Shown here one piece after another: positions 1-6,471 of a DNA stretch of 16,575 nucleotides. The notes under the pieces were generated by a model, which saw only the letters and a program-made list of their open reading frames with translations, searched no databases and was not told the DNA's origin. Within the stretch, counting starts at the first letter, position 1. Every line of letters begins with the position of its first letter. Both the position numbers and the translations under genes were made by a program. Location of the stretch: assembly GCA_023393485.1 (NCBI GenBank), contig JAEWLD010000019.1:1-16575 (forward strand), in the 5' to 3' direction. Source of the stretch: Bacteroidota bacterium (GTDB lineage: Bacteria > Bacteroidota > Bacteroidia > Flavobacteriales > Flavobacteriaceae).

Positions 1-84
1 TTGTTGCGCAATGCCTTTATTTCGCTGGAAAAGCTGGAGAAGATCAATAGGAATATGTTGAATTATTCGGTGGAGATCAATTAG
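1..84 (+). CDS. C-terminal fragment of an unidentified protein
   Basis: An open frame enters from the left edge and ends at TAG, leaving 27 residues with the tail NMLNYSVEIN. The piece is helical-looking, rich in Leu, Lys, Asn and Ile, and too short to assign. In flavobacteria I recall the DNA polymerase III delta' gene (holB) lying upstream of ricT, but nothing in these 27 residues proves that identity. The frame is supported only by continuous reading to the edge and by the inverted repeat that starts at its stop codon. Confidence 0.5.
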   Translation: MLRNAFISLEKLEKINRNMLNYSVEIN

Positions 85-219
85 TCGTAAAGTCTGTAAA
101 GTCGTAAAAGTCATAAAAGCGGTTGACTTCGAAAAAATTGACCGATGTAAGTTGGAAAATTGCCTGCCGCTTTTAAGACTTTATGACTTTCGTCCTTTAT
201 GACCTTTCGACTTTCGACT
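84..219. repeat. Large imperfect inverted repeat of GTCGTAAAGTC-like units
   Basis: The left arm (84-122) is built from units such as GTCGTAAAGTC and AGTCATAAAAGCGG. The right arm (167-219) is their reverse complement, CCGCTTTTAAGACT followed by repeated GACTTTCGAC-type units. The innermost 14 bp pair with one mismatch (AGTCATAAAAGCGG against AGTCTTAAAAGCGG); the outer part pairs with bulges because the right arm holds more units. A loop of about 44 nt separates the arms. It starts at the stop codon of the upstream gene and could act as a bidirectional terminator or an extragenic repeat element. The T-tract expected of an intrinsic terminator is missing. Confidence 0.7.
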
Positions 220-235
220 CAAAATACTATCTTTA
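205..235 (+). promoter_or_regulatory. Weak candidate promoter for the ricT-gldH-PBP1A cluster
   Basis: TATCTTTA at 228-235 matches the Bacteroidota -7 element TAnnTTTG at seven of eight bases. A TTT run at 205-207 lies 20 nt upstream, about where the -33 TTG is expected, but lacks the G. Transcription from here would give a leader of roughly 40 nt before the ricT ATG at 283. The site overlaps the right arm of the inverted repeat. Confidence 0.35.
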
Positions 236-282
236 CCCGCAGAACGTTTTAAGAACTTAAGCCGAAAGGCATCACATATATT

Positions 283-1629
283 ATGGCATGTGCAAGTTGC
301 TCAACCTCTACTGGCGGTTCGCCGGCGGGTTGTAAAAATAATGGTACTTGCGGCACCGACAGCTGTAACAAGCTCACGGTTTTTGACTGGCTTTCAAATA
401 TGAGCCTGCCCAATGGCGAAGCGCCTTTTGACTGTGTCGAAGTGCGTTTCAAGAATGGCCGCAAAGATTTTTACCGAAATACCGAAAAACTCACGTTAAG
501 CATCGGCGACATTGTGGCCACCGAATGCTCGCCTGGTCACGACGTCGGAATTGTCACCCTGACCGGCGAACTGGTCAAAATCCAAATGAAGAAAAAAGGC
601 GTCAACCCAAAGGGAAATGACGTTTTAAAAATCTACCGAAAAGCCACGCAGAAAGACATCGACATTTGGTCACGCGCCCGCGACAAGGAAGAACCGATGA
701 AGGTTCGGGCGCGCGAACTCGCGATTGCGCTCAATCTCCAAATGAAGATTTCAGATATCGAATTCCAGGGCGACGGCTCAAAGGCGACGTTTTATTATAC
801 GGCCGAAGACCGCATCGATTTCCGTCAGCTGATTAAGGATTTTGCCCGCGAATTTTCTACGCGGATCGAAATGAAACAAATCGGTTTCCGTCAAGAAGCC
901 TCGCGACTCGGCGGCATCGGCTCGTGCGGACGCGAACTTTGTTGCTCGACCTGGCTGACCGATTTTAGAAGCGTGAATACGTCGGCGGCGCGTTACCAGC
1001 AATTGTCGCTCAACCCGCAGAAATTGGCCGGACAATGCGGCAAACTCAAGTGCTGTCTCAATTACGAACTGGACACTTACATGGACGCTTTGCAAGGTTT
1101 TCCGGATATGGAAACCAAGCTGCAAACCGAAAAAGGAACGGCCGTCTGCCAGAAAATGGATATTTTCAAAGGACTGATGTGGTTTGCCTATACTGATAGT
1201 TTCGCAAACTGGCACGTCATCAAAGTTGATCAGGTCAAGGAAATCATGGCCGAAAACAGAGAAAAACGCAAAGTTTCGGCCCTTGAAGATTATGCGGTTG
1301 AAGCGCCTGCGTCGTCAGAAAAGGAATTTACCAACGCCATGGGGCAGGAAAGCCTGACGCGTTTTGACCAACCGAAGAAAAAACGCAATCGCAATAAAAA
1401 CCGTGGCGACCGCAAAGAAGGTGCAGAATCCGGGCAGCGCCAACCGCGTACGCAAGGGAAACCGCGTCCCGACTCAAAAGGTCCGCGTCCCGAAGGCCAA
1501 ACCGGCGAACGCGCGCAAGGCGAGAACCGCAACCGCAATAAAAACAGAAACCGGAATAACAATCGGCACGAGCCCAAAGGGCGAACTGGCGAGGCAAACA
1601 AAGGCAATTCGAATGAGCCTAAAGCATAG
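283..1629 (+). CDS. ricT: PSP1/RicT family protein with Cys-rich head and basic Arg/Asn-rich tail
   Basis: A 448-residue member of the PSP1 family, whose Bacillus member RicT (YaaT) works with RicA and RicF in a complex that carries Fe-S clusters and affects RNA processing. Family signatures seen here are CGRELCC (Cys215, 220, 221) and CGKLKCC (Cys252, 257, 258), with the conserved core at about residues 45-325. It is longer than Bacillus RicT (about 275 residues). The first 30 residues hold five cysteines (3, 6, 17, 23, 28). Residues from about 364 onward form a disordered tail rich in Arg, Asn, Lys, Gly and Gln that suggests RNA binding. ATG 283 is chosen because the Cys-rich head reads naturally from it. 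The last 17 nt overlap gldH. The family call is secure. An RNA-related role in this phylum is inferred from Bacillus. Confidence 0.9.
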   Translation: MACASCSTSTGGSPAGCKNNGTCGTDSCNKLTVFDWLSNMSLPNGEAPFDCVEVRFKNGRKDFYRNTEKLTLSIGDIVATECSPGHDVGIVTLTGELVKIQMKKKGVNPKGNDVLKIYRKATQKDIDIWSRARDKEEPMKVRARELAIALNLQMKISDIEFQGDGSKATFYYTAEDRIDFRQLIKDFAREFSTRIEMKQIGFRQEASRLGGIGSCGRELCCSTWLTDFRSVNTSAARYQQLSLNPQKLAGQCGKLKCCLNYELDTYMDALQGFPDMETKLQTEKGTAVCQKMDIFKGLMWFAYTDSFANWHVIKVDQVKEIMAENREKRKVSALEDYAVEAPASSEKEFTNAMGQESLTRFDQPKKKRNRNKNRGDRKEGAESGQRQPRTQGKPRPDSKGPRPEGQTGERAQGENRNRNKNRNRNNNRHEPKGRTGEANKGNSNEPKA

Positions 1630-2095
1630 TCTATGGTTTTTCGTCGTTGCGGTATTTTTTATGTCGTGCGATGAAAAACGCGTTTTTGACGAGTACAAGT
1701 CTGTTGGCGGCAGCTGGCACAAAGACAGTGTGGTCACGTTTGATTTGCCCGAGCTTGATCCGGCAAAAACCTACAACATGTACATCAATCTGCGCGACAA
1801 CAACGACTATCCTTACAACAACATTTTTCTGATTGTTTCGTTGGATGAACCGGACCGCGTCACAAAAGTCGATACGCTTGAATATGCGATGACAGACGCA
1901 GAAGGCAATTTGCTCGGCAACGGATTTTCAGACGTCAAGGAAAGTGCGCTGTTCTATAAAAAACGCGAAAAATTCAAGAAAGGCGCTTATAAAGTTCGAA
2001 TTCGCCAAGCGGTTCGCGAAACCGGGAAAGTCACCGGCGTAAAAGAACTTAAAGGCATTACCGAAGTCGGTTTCAGGATTGAATCAGCACAATAA
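1613..2095 (+). CDS. gldH: Gliding motility lipoprotein GldH
   Basis: A 160-residue lipoprotein. The start at ATG 1613 gives a clean type II signal peptide, MSLKHSLWFFVVAVFFMSC, with lipobox FMSC and lipidated Cys19. The open frame extends further upstream, but that part lies inside ricT and would destroy the signal peptide. Downstream text such as YKSVGGSWHKDSVVTF and YNMYINLRDNNDYPYNN fits GldH, which Flavobacterium johnsoniae needs for gliding and which is one of the lipoproteins tied to the gliding/type IX secretion apparatus. It starts 17 nt before ricT ends and stops 1 nt before the next ATG, which suggests translational coupling across the three genes. The ricT-gldH-PBP order matches what I recall from other Flavobacteriaceae. 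Confidence 0.9.
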   Translation: MSLKHSLWFFVVAVFFMSCDEKRVFDEYKSVGGSWHKDSVVTFDLPELDPAKTYNMYINLRDNNDYPYNNIFLIVSLDEPDRVTKVDTLEYAMTDAEGNLLGNGFSDVKESALFYKKREKFKKGAYKVRIRQAVRETGKVTGVKELKGITEVGFRIESAQ

Positions 2096-2096
2096 A

Positions 2097-4391
2097 ATGG
2101 CAACAAAACACAACAAGGACATTTCCTATTATAAAAAGAAGTTCTGGAAGGTTTTTCTCTATACTTTCAGCGGAATACTCATTTTCTTCCTGCTTGCCGC
2201 GTGGGGCATTTTTGGGCATATGCCTGATTTTGAGGAATTGGAAAATCCAAACTCGAATCTCGCAACCGAAATTATCGGCGCGGATGGCATTACGATCGGT
2301 AAATTCTATAATGAAAACCGGACTTCGATCAAGTACAACGATTTGCCAAAACACCTGGTCGATGCACTGATTTCAACCGAAGACGAACGTTTCTATGAAC
2401 ATTCGGGCATTGATTTCCGAAGGACGACGACTGCCATGTTGAGCCTCGGTACGCGCGGCGGTGCAAGTACGATTACCCAACAGCTCGCCAAATTGCTTTT
2501 TCACGGCGAAGGCTCGAAATTCATTCTTGCGCGCGTTATCCAGAAATCAAAAGAATGGATTATCGCGACGCGTCTGGAAAGACAGTACACAAAGAACGAA
2601 ATCATTGCGATGTATTTGAACAAGGCCGATTTTGTCAACACAGCGGTCGGCATCCGTTCGGCCGCCAAAGTCTATTTTGGCAAAGAGCCAAAAGACTTGA
2701 CAATCGACGAATGTGCGATGCTTGTCGGGATGCTCAACAATCCTTCGCTTTTTAACCCGATCAAACGTCCGGAAAAGACAATGAACCGCCGAAACATCGT
2801 ACTGAAGCAAATGGCGCGGAACGGCTTTATCACCGAAGCCCAAAAAGAAGCATTCCAAAAGAAACCGATTGTTCTCCACTTTCAGCCTGAAAGCCACGAC
2901 TCGGGGACGGCGACCTATTTTCGCGAATATTTGCGCGATTATATGAAAACCTGGGCGAAAGAAAACAAAAGACCGGACGGATCTGACTGGGACATTTATC
3001 GCGACGGCTTAAAAATTTACACAACGATTGATTCGCGAATCCAGCAATACGCAGAAGAAGCGGTATCTGAACATTTGCCAAACCTCCAGGCCGAATTTGA
3101 CAGTCAACAAAAAACCAATAAAAACAAGCCATTTGTGCGGTTGAACGAGGCCGAGACCGAAAAAATCATGAAGCGCGCGATGAAAAATTCCGAGCGATGG
3201 AGGGAAATGGAAGCGCAGGACATCAGCGAAGAAGACATCATCAAATCATTCGACGTCAAGACCAAAATGCGTGTATTTACCTGGAAAGGCGAACGCGATA
3301 CTGTGATGACGCCGCGCGATTCAATCCGTTATTACAAAAGTTTCCTGCAGACAGGCCTGATGGCGATGGATCCGCAAACCGGACATGTCAAGGCATGGGT
3401 TGGCGGCATCAACTATAAGTATTTCCAGTACGATCACGTTGGCCAGGGCGCGCGACAGGTCGGTTCGACTTTCAAGCCATTTGTTTATGCGACGGCGATA
3501 GAACAACTCAATTATTCACCTTGCGATTCAATCATCGATGCGCCGTATACGATTCCGAAAGGACGCCATCATGTCACCGAAACCTGGACGCCAAACAACT
3601 CGAATGGCGAATATCGCGGAATGGTGACGCTTAAGAAAGCCCTTGCTTTATCAATCAACACGGTTTCTGCAAAACTGATTGACAAAGTTGGCCCTGAAGC
3701 GGTTATTGATTTGACGCACAAACTCGGCGTGAAGGCCGACATTCCGGCGCAGCCATCGATTGCACTTGGAGCGGTGGAAATCACCGTTCATGACATGGTC
3801 GCGGCATACAGCACTTTCGCCAATCAAGGCGTTTACGTAAAGCCGGAATTCATAACCAGAATTGAGGATAAAAATGGCGTTGTATTATACGAACCGATTC
3901 CTGAATCACACGATGTATTAAACAAAGACATCGCGTTTGCAGTGGTCAAATTGCTCGAAGGCGTGACCGAAACCGGATCGGGCGCCAGGCTCAGGACGCA
4001 AGGCGGCGGCAACGGTTATAACCGCGTGACCGGTTATCCGTATGTTTTCAAAAATCCGATTGCGGGCAAAACAGGTACGACCCAAAACCAATCTGACGGT
4101 TGGTTCGTTGGCATGGTACCAGATTTGGTCACCGGGGTTTGGGTCGGTTGCGAAGACCGTTCGGCGCGGTTCAAGGGATTGGTGTATGGCCAGGGCGCGA
4201 CCGCCGCATTGCCGATTTGGGCTTTGATGATGAAAAAATGTTACGCCGATAAAAGCTTGAATATTTCAACCAAAGACTTTGAGCGACCGGCAAACTTGTC
4301 AATAAAAGTGGATTGCTGGGCGCCAAAACCAGTGGTGAAAGACTCGACGGCGGTTCAGGAAGAACAGAGTACGGATGAGTTTGAGATGTAG
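2097..4391 (+). CDS. Class A penicillin-binding protein (PBP1A-type transglycosylase/transpeptidase)
   Basis: A 764-residue bifunctional peptidoglycan synthase. A short cytoplasmic tail precedes one transmembrane helix (about residues 18-38), so the enzyme faces the periplasm. The GT51 glycosyltransferase domain carries EDERF with catalytic Glu95 and, further on, TQQLAK. The transpeptidase domain has all three penicillin-binding motifs: STFK (nucleophile Ser457), SIN (Ser519) and KTGT (Lys658). Length and motif order are normal for a complete PBP1A. ATG 2097 lies 1 nt after the gldH stop. A TTG at 2079 in the same frame would overlap gldH and is less likely. Co-expression with gldH would link wall synthesis to envelope-spanning gliding machinery, which is inference. 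The C-terminal residues after about 735 are Ser/Thr/Glu-rich and not conserved-looking. Confidence 0.95.
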   Translation: MATKHNKDISYYKKKFWKVFLYTFSGILIFFLLAAWGIFGHMPDFEELENPNSNLATEIIGADGITIGKFYNENRTSIKYNDLPKHLVDALISTEDERFYEHSGIDFRRTTTAMLSLGTRGGASTITQQLAKLLFHGEGSKFILARVIQKSKEWIIATRLERQYTKNEIIAMYLNKADFVNTAVGIRSAAKVYFGKEPKDLTIDECAMLVGMLNNPSLFNPIKRPEKTMNRRNIVLKQMARNGFITEAQKEAFQKKPIVLHFQPESHDSGTATYFREYLRDYMKTWAKENKRPDGSDWDIYRDGLKIYTTIDSRIQQYAEEAVSEHLPNLQAEFDSQQKTNKNKPFVRLNEAETEKIMKRAMKNSERWREMEAQDISEEDIIKSFDVKTKMRVFTWKGERDTVMTPRDSIRYYKSFLQTGLMAMDPQTGHVKAWVGGINYKYFQYDHVGQGARQVGSTFKPFVYATAIEQLNYSPCDSIIDAPYTIPKGRHHVTETWTPNNSNGEYRGMVTLKKALALSINTVSAKLIDKVGPEAVIDLTHKLGVKADIPAQPSIALGAVEITVHDMVAAYSTFANQGVYVKPEFITRIEDKNGVVLYEPIPESHDVLNKDIAFAVVKLLEGVTETGSGARLRTQGGGNGYNRVTGYPYVFKNPIAGKTGTTQNQSDGWFVGMVPDLVTGVWVGCEDRSARFKGLVYGQGATAALPIWALMMKKCYADKSLNISTKDFERPANLSIKVDCWAPKPVVKDSTAVQEEQSTDEFEM

Positions 4392-4396
4392 CTTGG

Positions 4397-4426
4397 GTCC
4401 GTAGGACATAGACGAACCTGCGTTAG
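4397..4426 (+). repeat. 30-bp extragenic repeat, copy 1 (GTCCGTAGGAC ... CTGCGTTAG)
   Basis: This 30-bp stretch matches positions 8528-8557 at 24 of 30 bases with no gap. Both copies begin with a GTCC-n-TAGGACAT block whose first 11 bases are palindromic (GTCCGTAGGAC) and end in CTGCGTTAG. The copy begins 6 nt after the PBP stop codon. A second CTGCGTTAG follows at 4501. Confidence 0.75.
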
Positions 4427-4474
4427 ATAGGACACCGGCGGCTGTCAGGTATGAAATGATGAATGTTAGATAGA

Positions 4475-4490
4475 TGCTTCGTGCAAAGCA
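4475..4490 (+). terminator. Weak hairpin after the PBP gene
   Basis: TGCTT and AAGCA form a 5-bp stem around a 6-nt loop, followed by CTTTATTAAT. The stem is short and the T-rich stretch is broken, so it is at best a weak terminator for the ricT-gldH-PBP transcript. No better one is visible between 4392 and 4575. Confidence 0.25.
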
Positions 4491-4500
4491 CTTTATTAAT

Positions 4501-4553
4501 CTGCGTTAGGGTTTGCAGCAAGGTGCCGCGCACCGCGAAAAGCCCGGCGCTTG
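4501..4553 (+). repeat. Flavobacterial structured extragenic element (Flavo-1-like), copy 1
   Basis: The segment opens with CTGCGTTAGGGTTTGCAGC and closes with GCGAAAAGCCCGGCGC. The second copy at 8549-8614 has the same frame: CTGCGTTAGCGATGGCAGC, then AGCGGACAGCGCG. I recall this GCGTTAGnGATnGCAGC ... AGCGGAnAGCCCG pattern as widespread between genes in Flavobacterium and similar to the Flavo-1 RNA family; this is from memory and unverified. Here it occupies most of the spacer before scoA (4392-4575) and could be part of the scoA leader. No clear promoter for scoA is visible in the spacer. Confidence 0.5.
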
Positions 4554-4575
4554 CGCAACGCCCAAAAAAACAAAC

Positions 4576-5274
4576 ATGATCAACAAAAAAGTAAACTCAG
4601 TTACCCAGGCGCTTGACGGAATCCAGGACGGCATGACTATCATGCTCGGTGGTTTCGGACTTAGCGGTATTCCCGAAAATTCAATTGCCGAACTCGTTGC
4701 CAAAGGCACGACAAACCTGACCTGCATTTCAAACAATGCCGGCGTTGACGATTTTGGACTTGGTTTGCTTTTGAAAAAACGCCAAATCAAGAAAATGATA
4801 TCGTCATATGTTGGCGAAAATGCCGAGTTTGAACGTCAAATGCTGTCGGGCGAACTCGAAGTTGAACTCACCCCGCAAGGCACGCTCGCCGAAAAATGCC
4901 GTGCCGCACAAGCTGGAATTCCCGCGTTTTTCACGCCTGCAGGTTATGGAACCGAAGTGGCGGAAGGCAAAGAATCACGTGAATTCAACGGCAAAATGCA
5001 CATTTTGGAATACGCGTTCAAGGCCGATTTTTCAATCGTTAAAGCATGGAAAGGCGATGAGGCCGGAAACCTGATTTTTAAAGGTACGGCGCGCAATTTC
5101 AACGCTCCGATGGCCGGTGCCGCAAAAATCACTGTTGCAGAAGTTGAGGAATTGTTGCCGGTTGGCAGTCTGGATCCTAATCAAATTCACATTCCGGGAA
5201 TTATGGTGCAGCGGATTTTTCAGGGTGAGAAGTTTGAGAAAAGGATTGAGCAACGGACCGTGAGGAAAAAATAA
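4576..5274 (+). CDS. scoA: 3-oxoacid CoA-transferase subunit A
   Basis: A 232-residue alpha subunit of a two-subunit CoA-transferase of the succinyl-CoA:acetoacetate type, which moves CoA from succinyl-CoA to a 3-oxoacid in ketone-body and branched-chain catabolism. The family signature is seen at residues 19-36: GMTIMLGGFGLSGIPENS, with the Gly-Gly-Phe turn at 25-27. Further family text includes FFTPAGYGTEVAEGKE and GAAKITVAEVEELLPVG. ATG 4576 (MINKKVNS) is chosen over an in-frame upstream extension that would run through the Flavo-1-like repeat and has no family resemblance. The beta-subunit gene follows 77 nt later across a strong hairpin. The substrate could also be another short-chain 3-oxo or acetate-type acid. 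Confidence 0.9.
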   Translation: MINKKVNSVTQALDGIQDGMTIMLGGFGLSGIPENSIAELVAKGTTNLTCISNNAGVDDFGLGLLLKKRQIKKMISSYVGENAEFERQMLSGELEVELTPQGTLAEKCRAAQAGIPAFFTPAGYGTEVAEGKESREFNGKMHILEYAFKADFSIVKAWKGDEAGNLIFKGTARNFNAPMAGAAKITVAEVEELLPVGSLDPNQIHIPGIMVQRIFQGEKFEKRIEQRTVRKK

Positions 5275-5278
5275 TTTG

Positions 5279-5338
5279 GGGATTCTGAACTTGTTTCAGA
5301 ATCTATTTGACCAGATTCTGAAACAAGTTCAGAATCCC
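5279..5338. repeat. Perfect 26-bp inverted repeat between scoA and scoB
   Basis: The left arm 5279-5304 and the right arm 5313-5338 are exact reverse complements around an 8-nt loop (ATTTGACC). Each arm is itself a small palindrome with the core CTGAAACAAGTTCAG or its complement (GATTCTGAA and TTCAGAATC around 5 nt). The RNA can therefore fold as one long hairpin or two short ones. A related copy lies at 8492-8514. There is no T-tract, so it is unlikely to be an efficient terminator; transcript protection or tuning of the scoA:scoB ratio is possible. Confidence 0.9.
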
Positions 5339-5351
5339 AAACAACAACACA

Positions 5352-6008
5352 ATGTTAGGAAAAGAAGAAATCGCAAAACGCATCGCCAAAGAAGTCAAAG
5401 ACCGTTATTATGTCAACCTCGGCATCGGCATTCCGACGCTTGTCGCGAATTATGTGCGTACTGATATATCGGTTGAATTCCAAAGTGAAAACGGCGTTCT
5501 TGGAATGGGTCCATTCCCGTTTGAAGGCGAAGAAGATCCCGATATCATCAATGCGGGTAAGCAAACCATAACGACGTTACCAGGCGCCAGCTTTTTTGAT
5601 TCGGCGTTCAGCTTTGGCATGATCAGAAGCCAAAAAGTTGATTTAACGATTCTTGGCGCGATGGAAGTGGCTGAAAATGGCGATATCGCCAACTGGAAAA
5701 TTCCAGGTAAAATGGTCAAAGGCATGGGTGGCGCGATGGATTTGGTGGCATCGGCCGAAAATATAATCGTTGCCATGATGCATGTCAACAAAGCCGGCGA
5801 ATCAAAAATTTTGAAGCGTTGTACATTGCCGCTCACCGGAGTAGGCTGTGTCAAAAAAGTCGTAACTGAGTTGGCTGTGCTGGAAGTCACGCCTAAAGGG
5901 TTTAAATTATTGGAACGCGCGCCCGGGGTTTCAGTCGAGCACATCATCGCATCAACTGAAGCGGACTTGATCATCGAAGGTGAAATTCCCGAAATGGCCA
6001 TTGGATAA
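5352..6008 (+). CDS. scoB: 3-oxoacid CoA-transferase subunit B
   Basis: A 218-residue beta subunit, partner of the preceding alpha subunit. It carries the second CoA-transferase signature, FQSENGVLGMGP, in which Glu46 of SENG is the catalytic residue that forms the glutamyl-CoA thioester. Also seen are VNLGIGIPTLVANYV near the N-terminus and WKIPGKMVKGMGGAMDLV in the middle, both typical of the subunit. The length is normal. Its stop codon directly abuts that of the convergent gene at 6009, leaving no room for a terminator. The reaction is succinyl-CoA plus a 3-oxoacid giving succinate plus 3-oxoacyl-CoA; the exact 3-oxoacid cannot be read from sequence. Confidence 0.92.
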   Translation: MLGKEEIAKRIAKEVKDRYYVNLGIGIPTLVANYVRTDISVEFQSENGVLGMGPFPFEGEEDPDIINAGKQTITTLPGASFFDSAFSFGMIRSQKVDLTILGAMEVAENGDIANWKIPGKMVKGMGGAMDLVASAENIIVAMMHVNKAGESKILKRCTLPLTGVGCVKKVVTELAVLEVTPKGFKLLERAPGVSVEHIIASTEADLIIEGEIPEMAIG

Positions 6009-6461
6009 TCACGCCCAATAAAACGCCAACCCAATCGCAGATAATATTGCGACGATAACCGTACGGATTGCGACTTGCCTGAAAAAATCATCTTTTCTTT
6101 TCAGGAAAAGTATCAAGTTGGCGATCGCGATTGGCGCAATGGTCACTACTCCGACGAACAACATGACCGCAGCTCCGGGCCAATGCATCAATCGGAACAA
6201 TAGGCCGATAAGCGCCACAGGCATAGACATTCCCGTAAGGACGGCCAACAGTACTTTCATTGTATCAGTCTTTTTATAACTGATACCATCGACAATTAGA
6301 ATATTTGTTGGGTTGTACAAAAAGTACGATGCGGCAAAGTAAAACAATGAAAGCAAGCTGAGAGATAAAATCAAGGCGACAGATCCGCCGGGAACGTGCA
6401 ATAACTTGAGCACAAAACCGATTGTTATTATTCCGACGAGAACTTTCTCTGCTGTTTTCAT
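6009..6461 (-). CDS. Small inner-membrane protein with two H-x-P-G motifs
   Basis: A 150-residue, strongly hydrophobic protein with four or five predicted membrane segments (about residues 5-20, 27-48, 68-89, 97-119, 131-148). Two matching blocks, KLLHVPGGSVALIL (19-32) and RLMHWPGAAVMLFV (90-103), suggest an internal duplication of a two-helix unit. HWPGA-type turns occur in many small Bacteroidota membrane proteins and loosely recall the H-containing first helix of GldL, but I cannot name a family. The start lies 10 nt after the stop of the DUF1569 gene, so it is probably the last gene of a three-gene operon. Its own stop abuts that of scoB on the other strand. Confidence 0.8.
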   Translation of the reverse strand: MKTAEKVLVGIITIGFVLKLLHVPGGSVALILSLSLLSLFYFAASYFLYNPTNILIVDGISYKKTDTMKVLLAVLTGMSMPVALIGLLFRLMHWPGAAVMLFVGVVTIAPIAIANLILFLKRKDDFFRQVAIRTVIVAILSAIGLAFYWA

Positions 6462-6471
6462 TTGTGTTTTT

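Noticed and set aside
84..219. CRISPR array upstream of ricT
   Set aside because: The units are short, imperfect and arranged as an inverted repeat, with no regular spacers.
1364..1612. N-terminal extension of the gldH frame to an upstream ATG
   Set aside because: It is another frame of the ricT tail; using it would bury the lipoprotein signal peptide in the middle of the protein.
1290..1737. Several long antisense open frames opposite the end of ricT and the start of gldH
   Set aside because: They mirror the low-complexity Arg/Asn codons of the RicT tail and lack family resemblance; stop codons are rare there because of composition.
4513..4575. N-terminal extension of scoA
   Set aside because: It reads through the Flavo-1-like repeat and gives no CoA-transferase resemblance; ATG 4576 fits the family start.
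5276..5464. Small + frame beginning in the scoA-scoB hairpin
   Set aside because: It is made of the palindromic repeat and then overlaps scoB out of frame.
5450..6091. 213-codon minus-strand frame opposite scoB
   Set aside because: It covers the whole of scoB in antisense and has no recognisable motif, while scoB has clear catalytic signatures.
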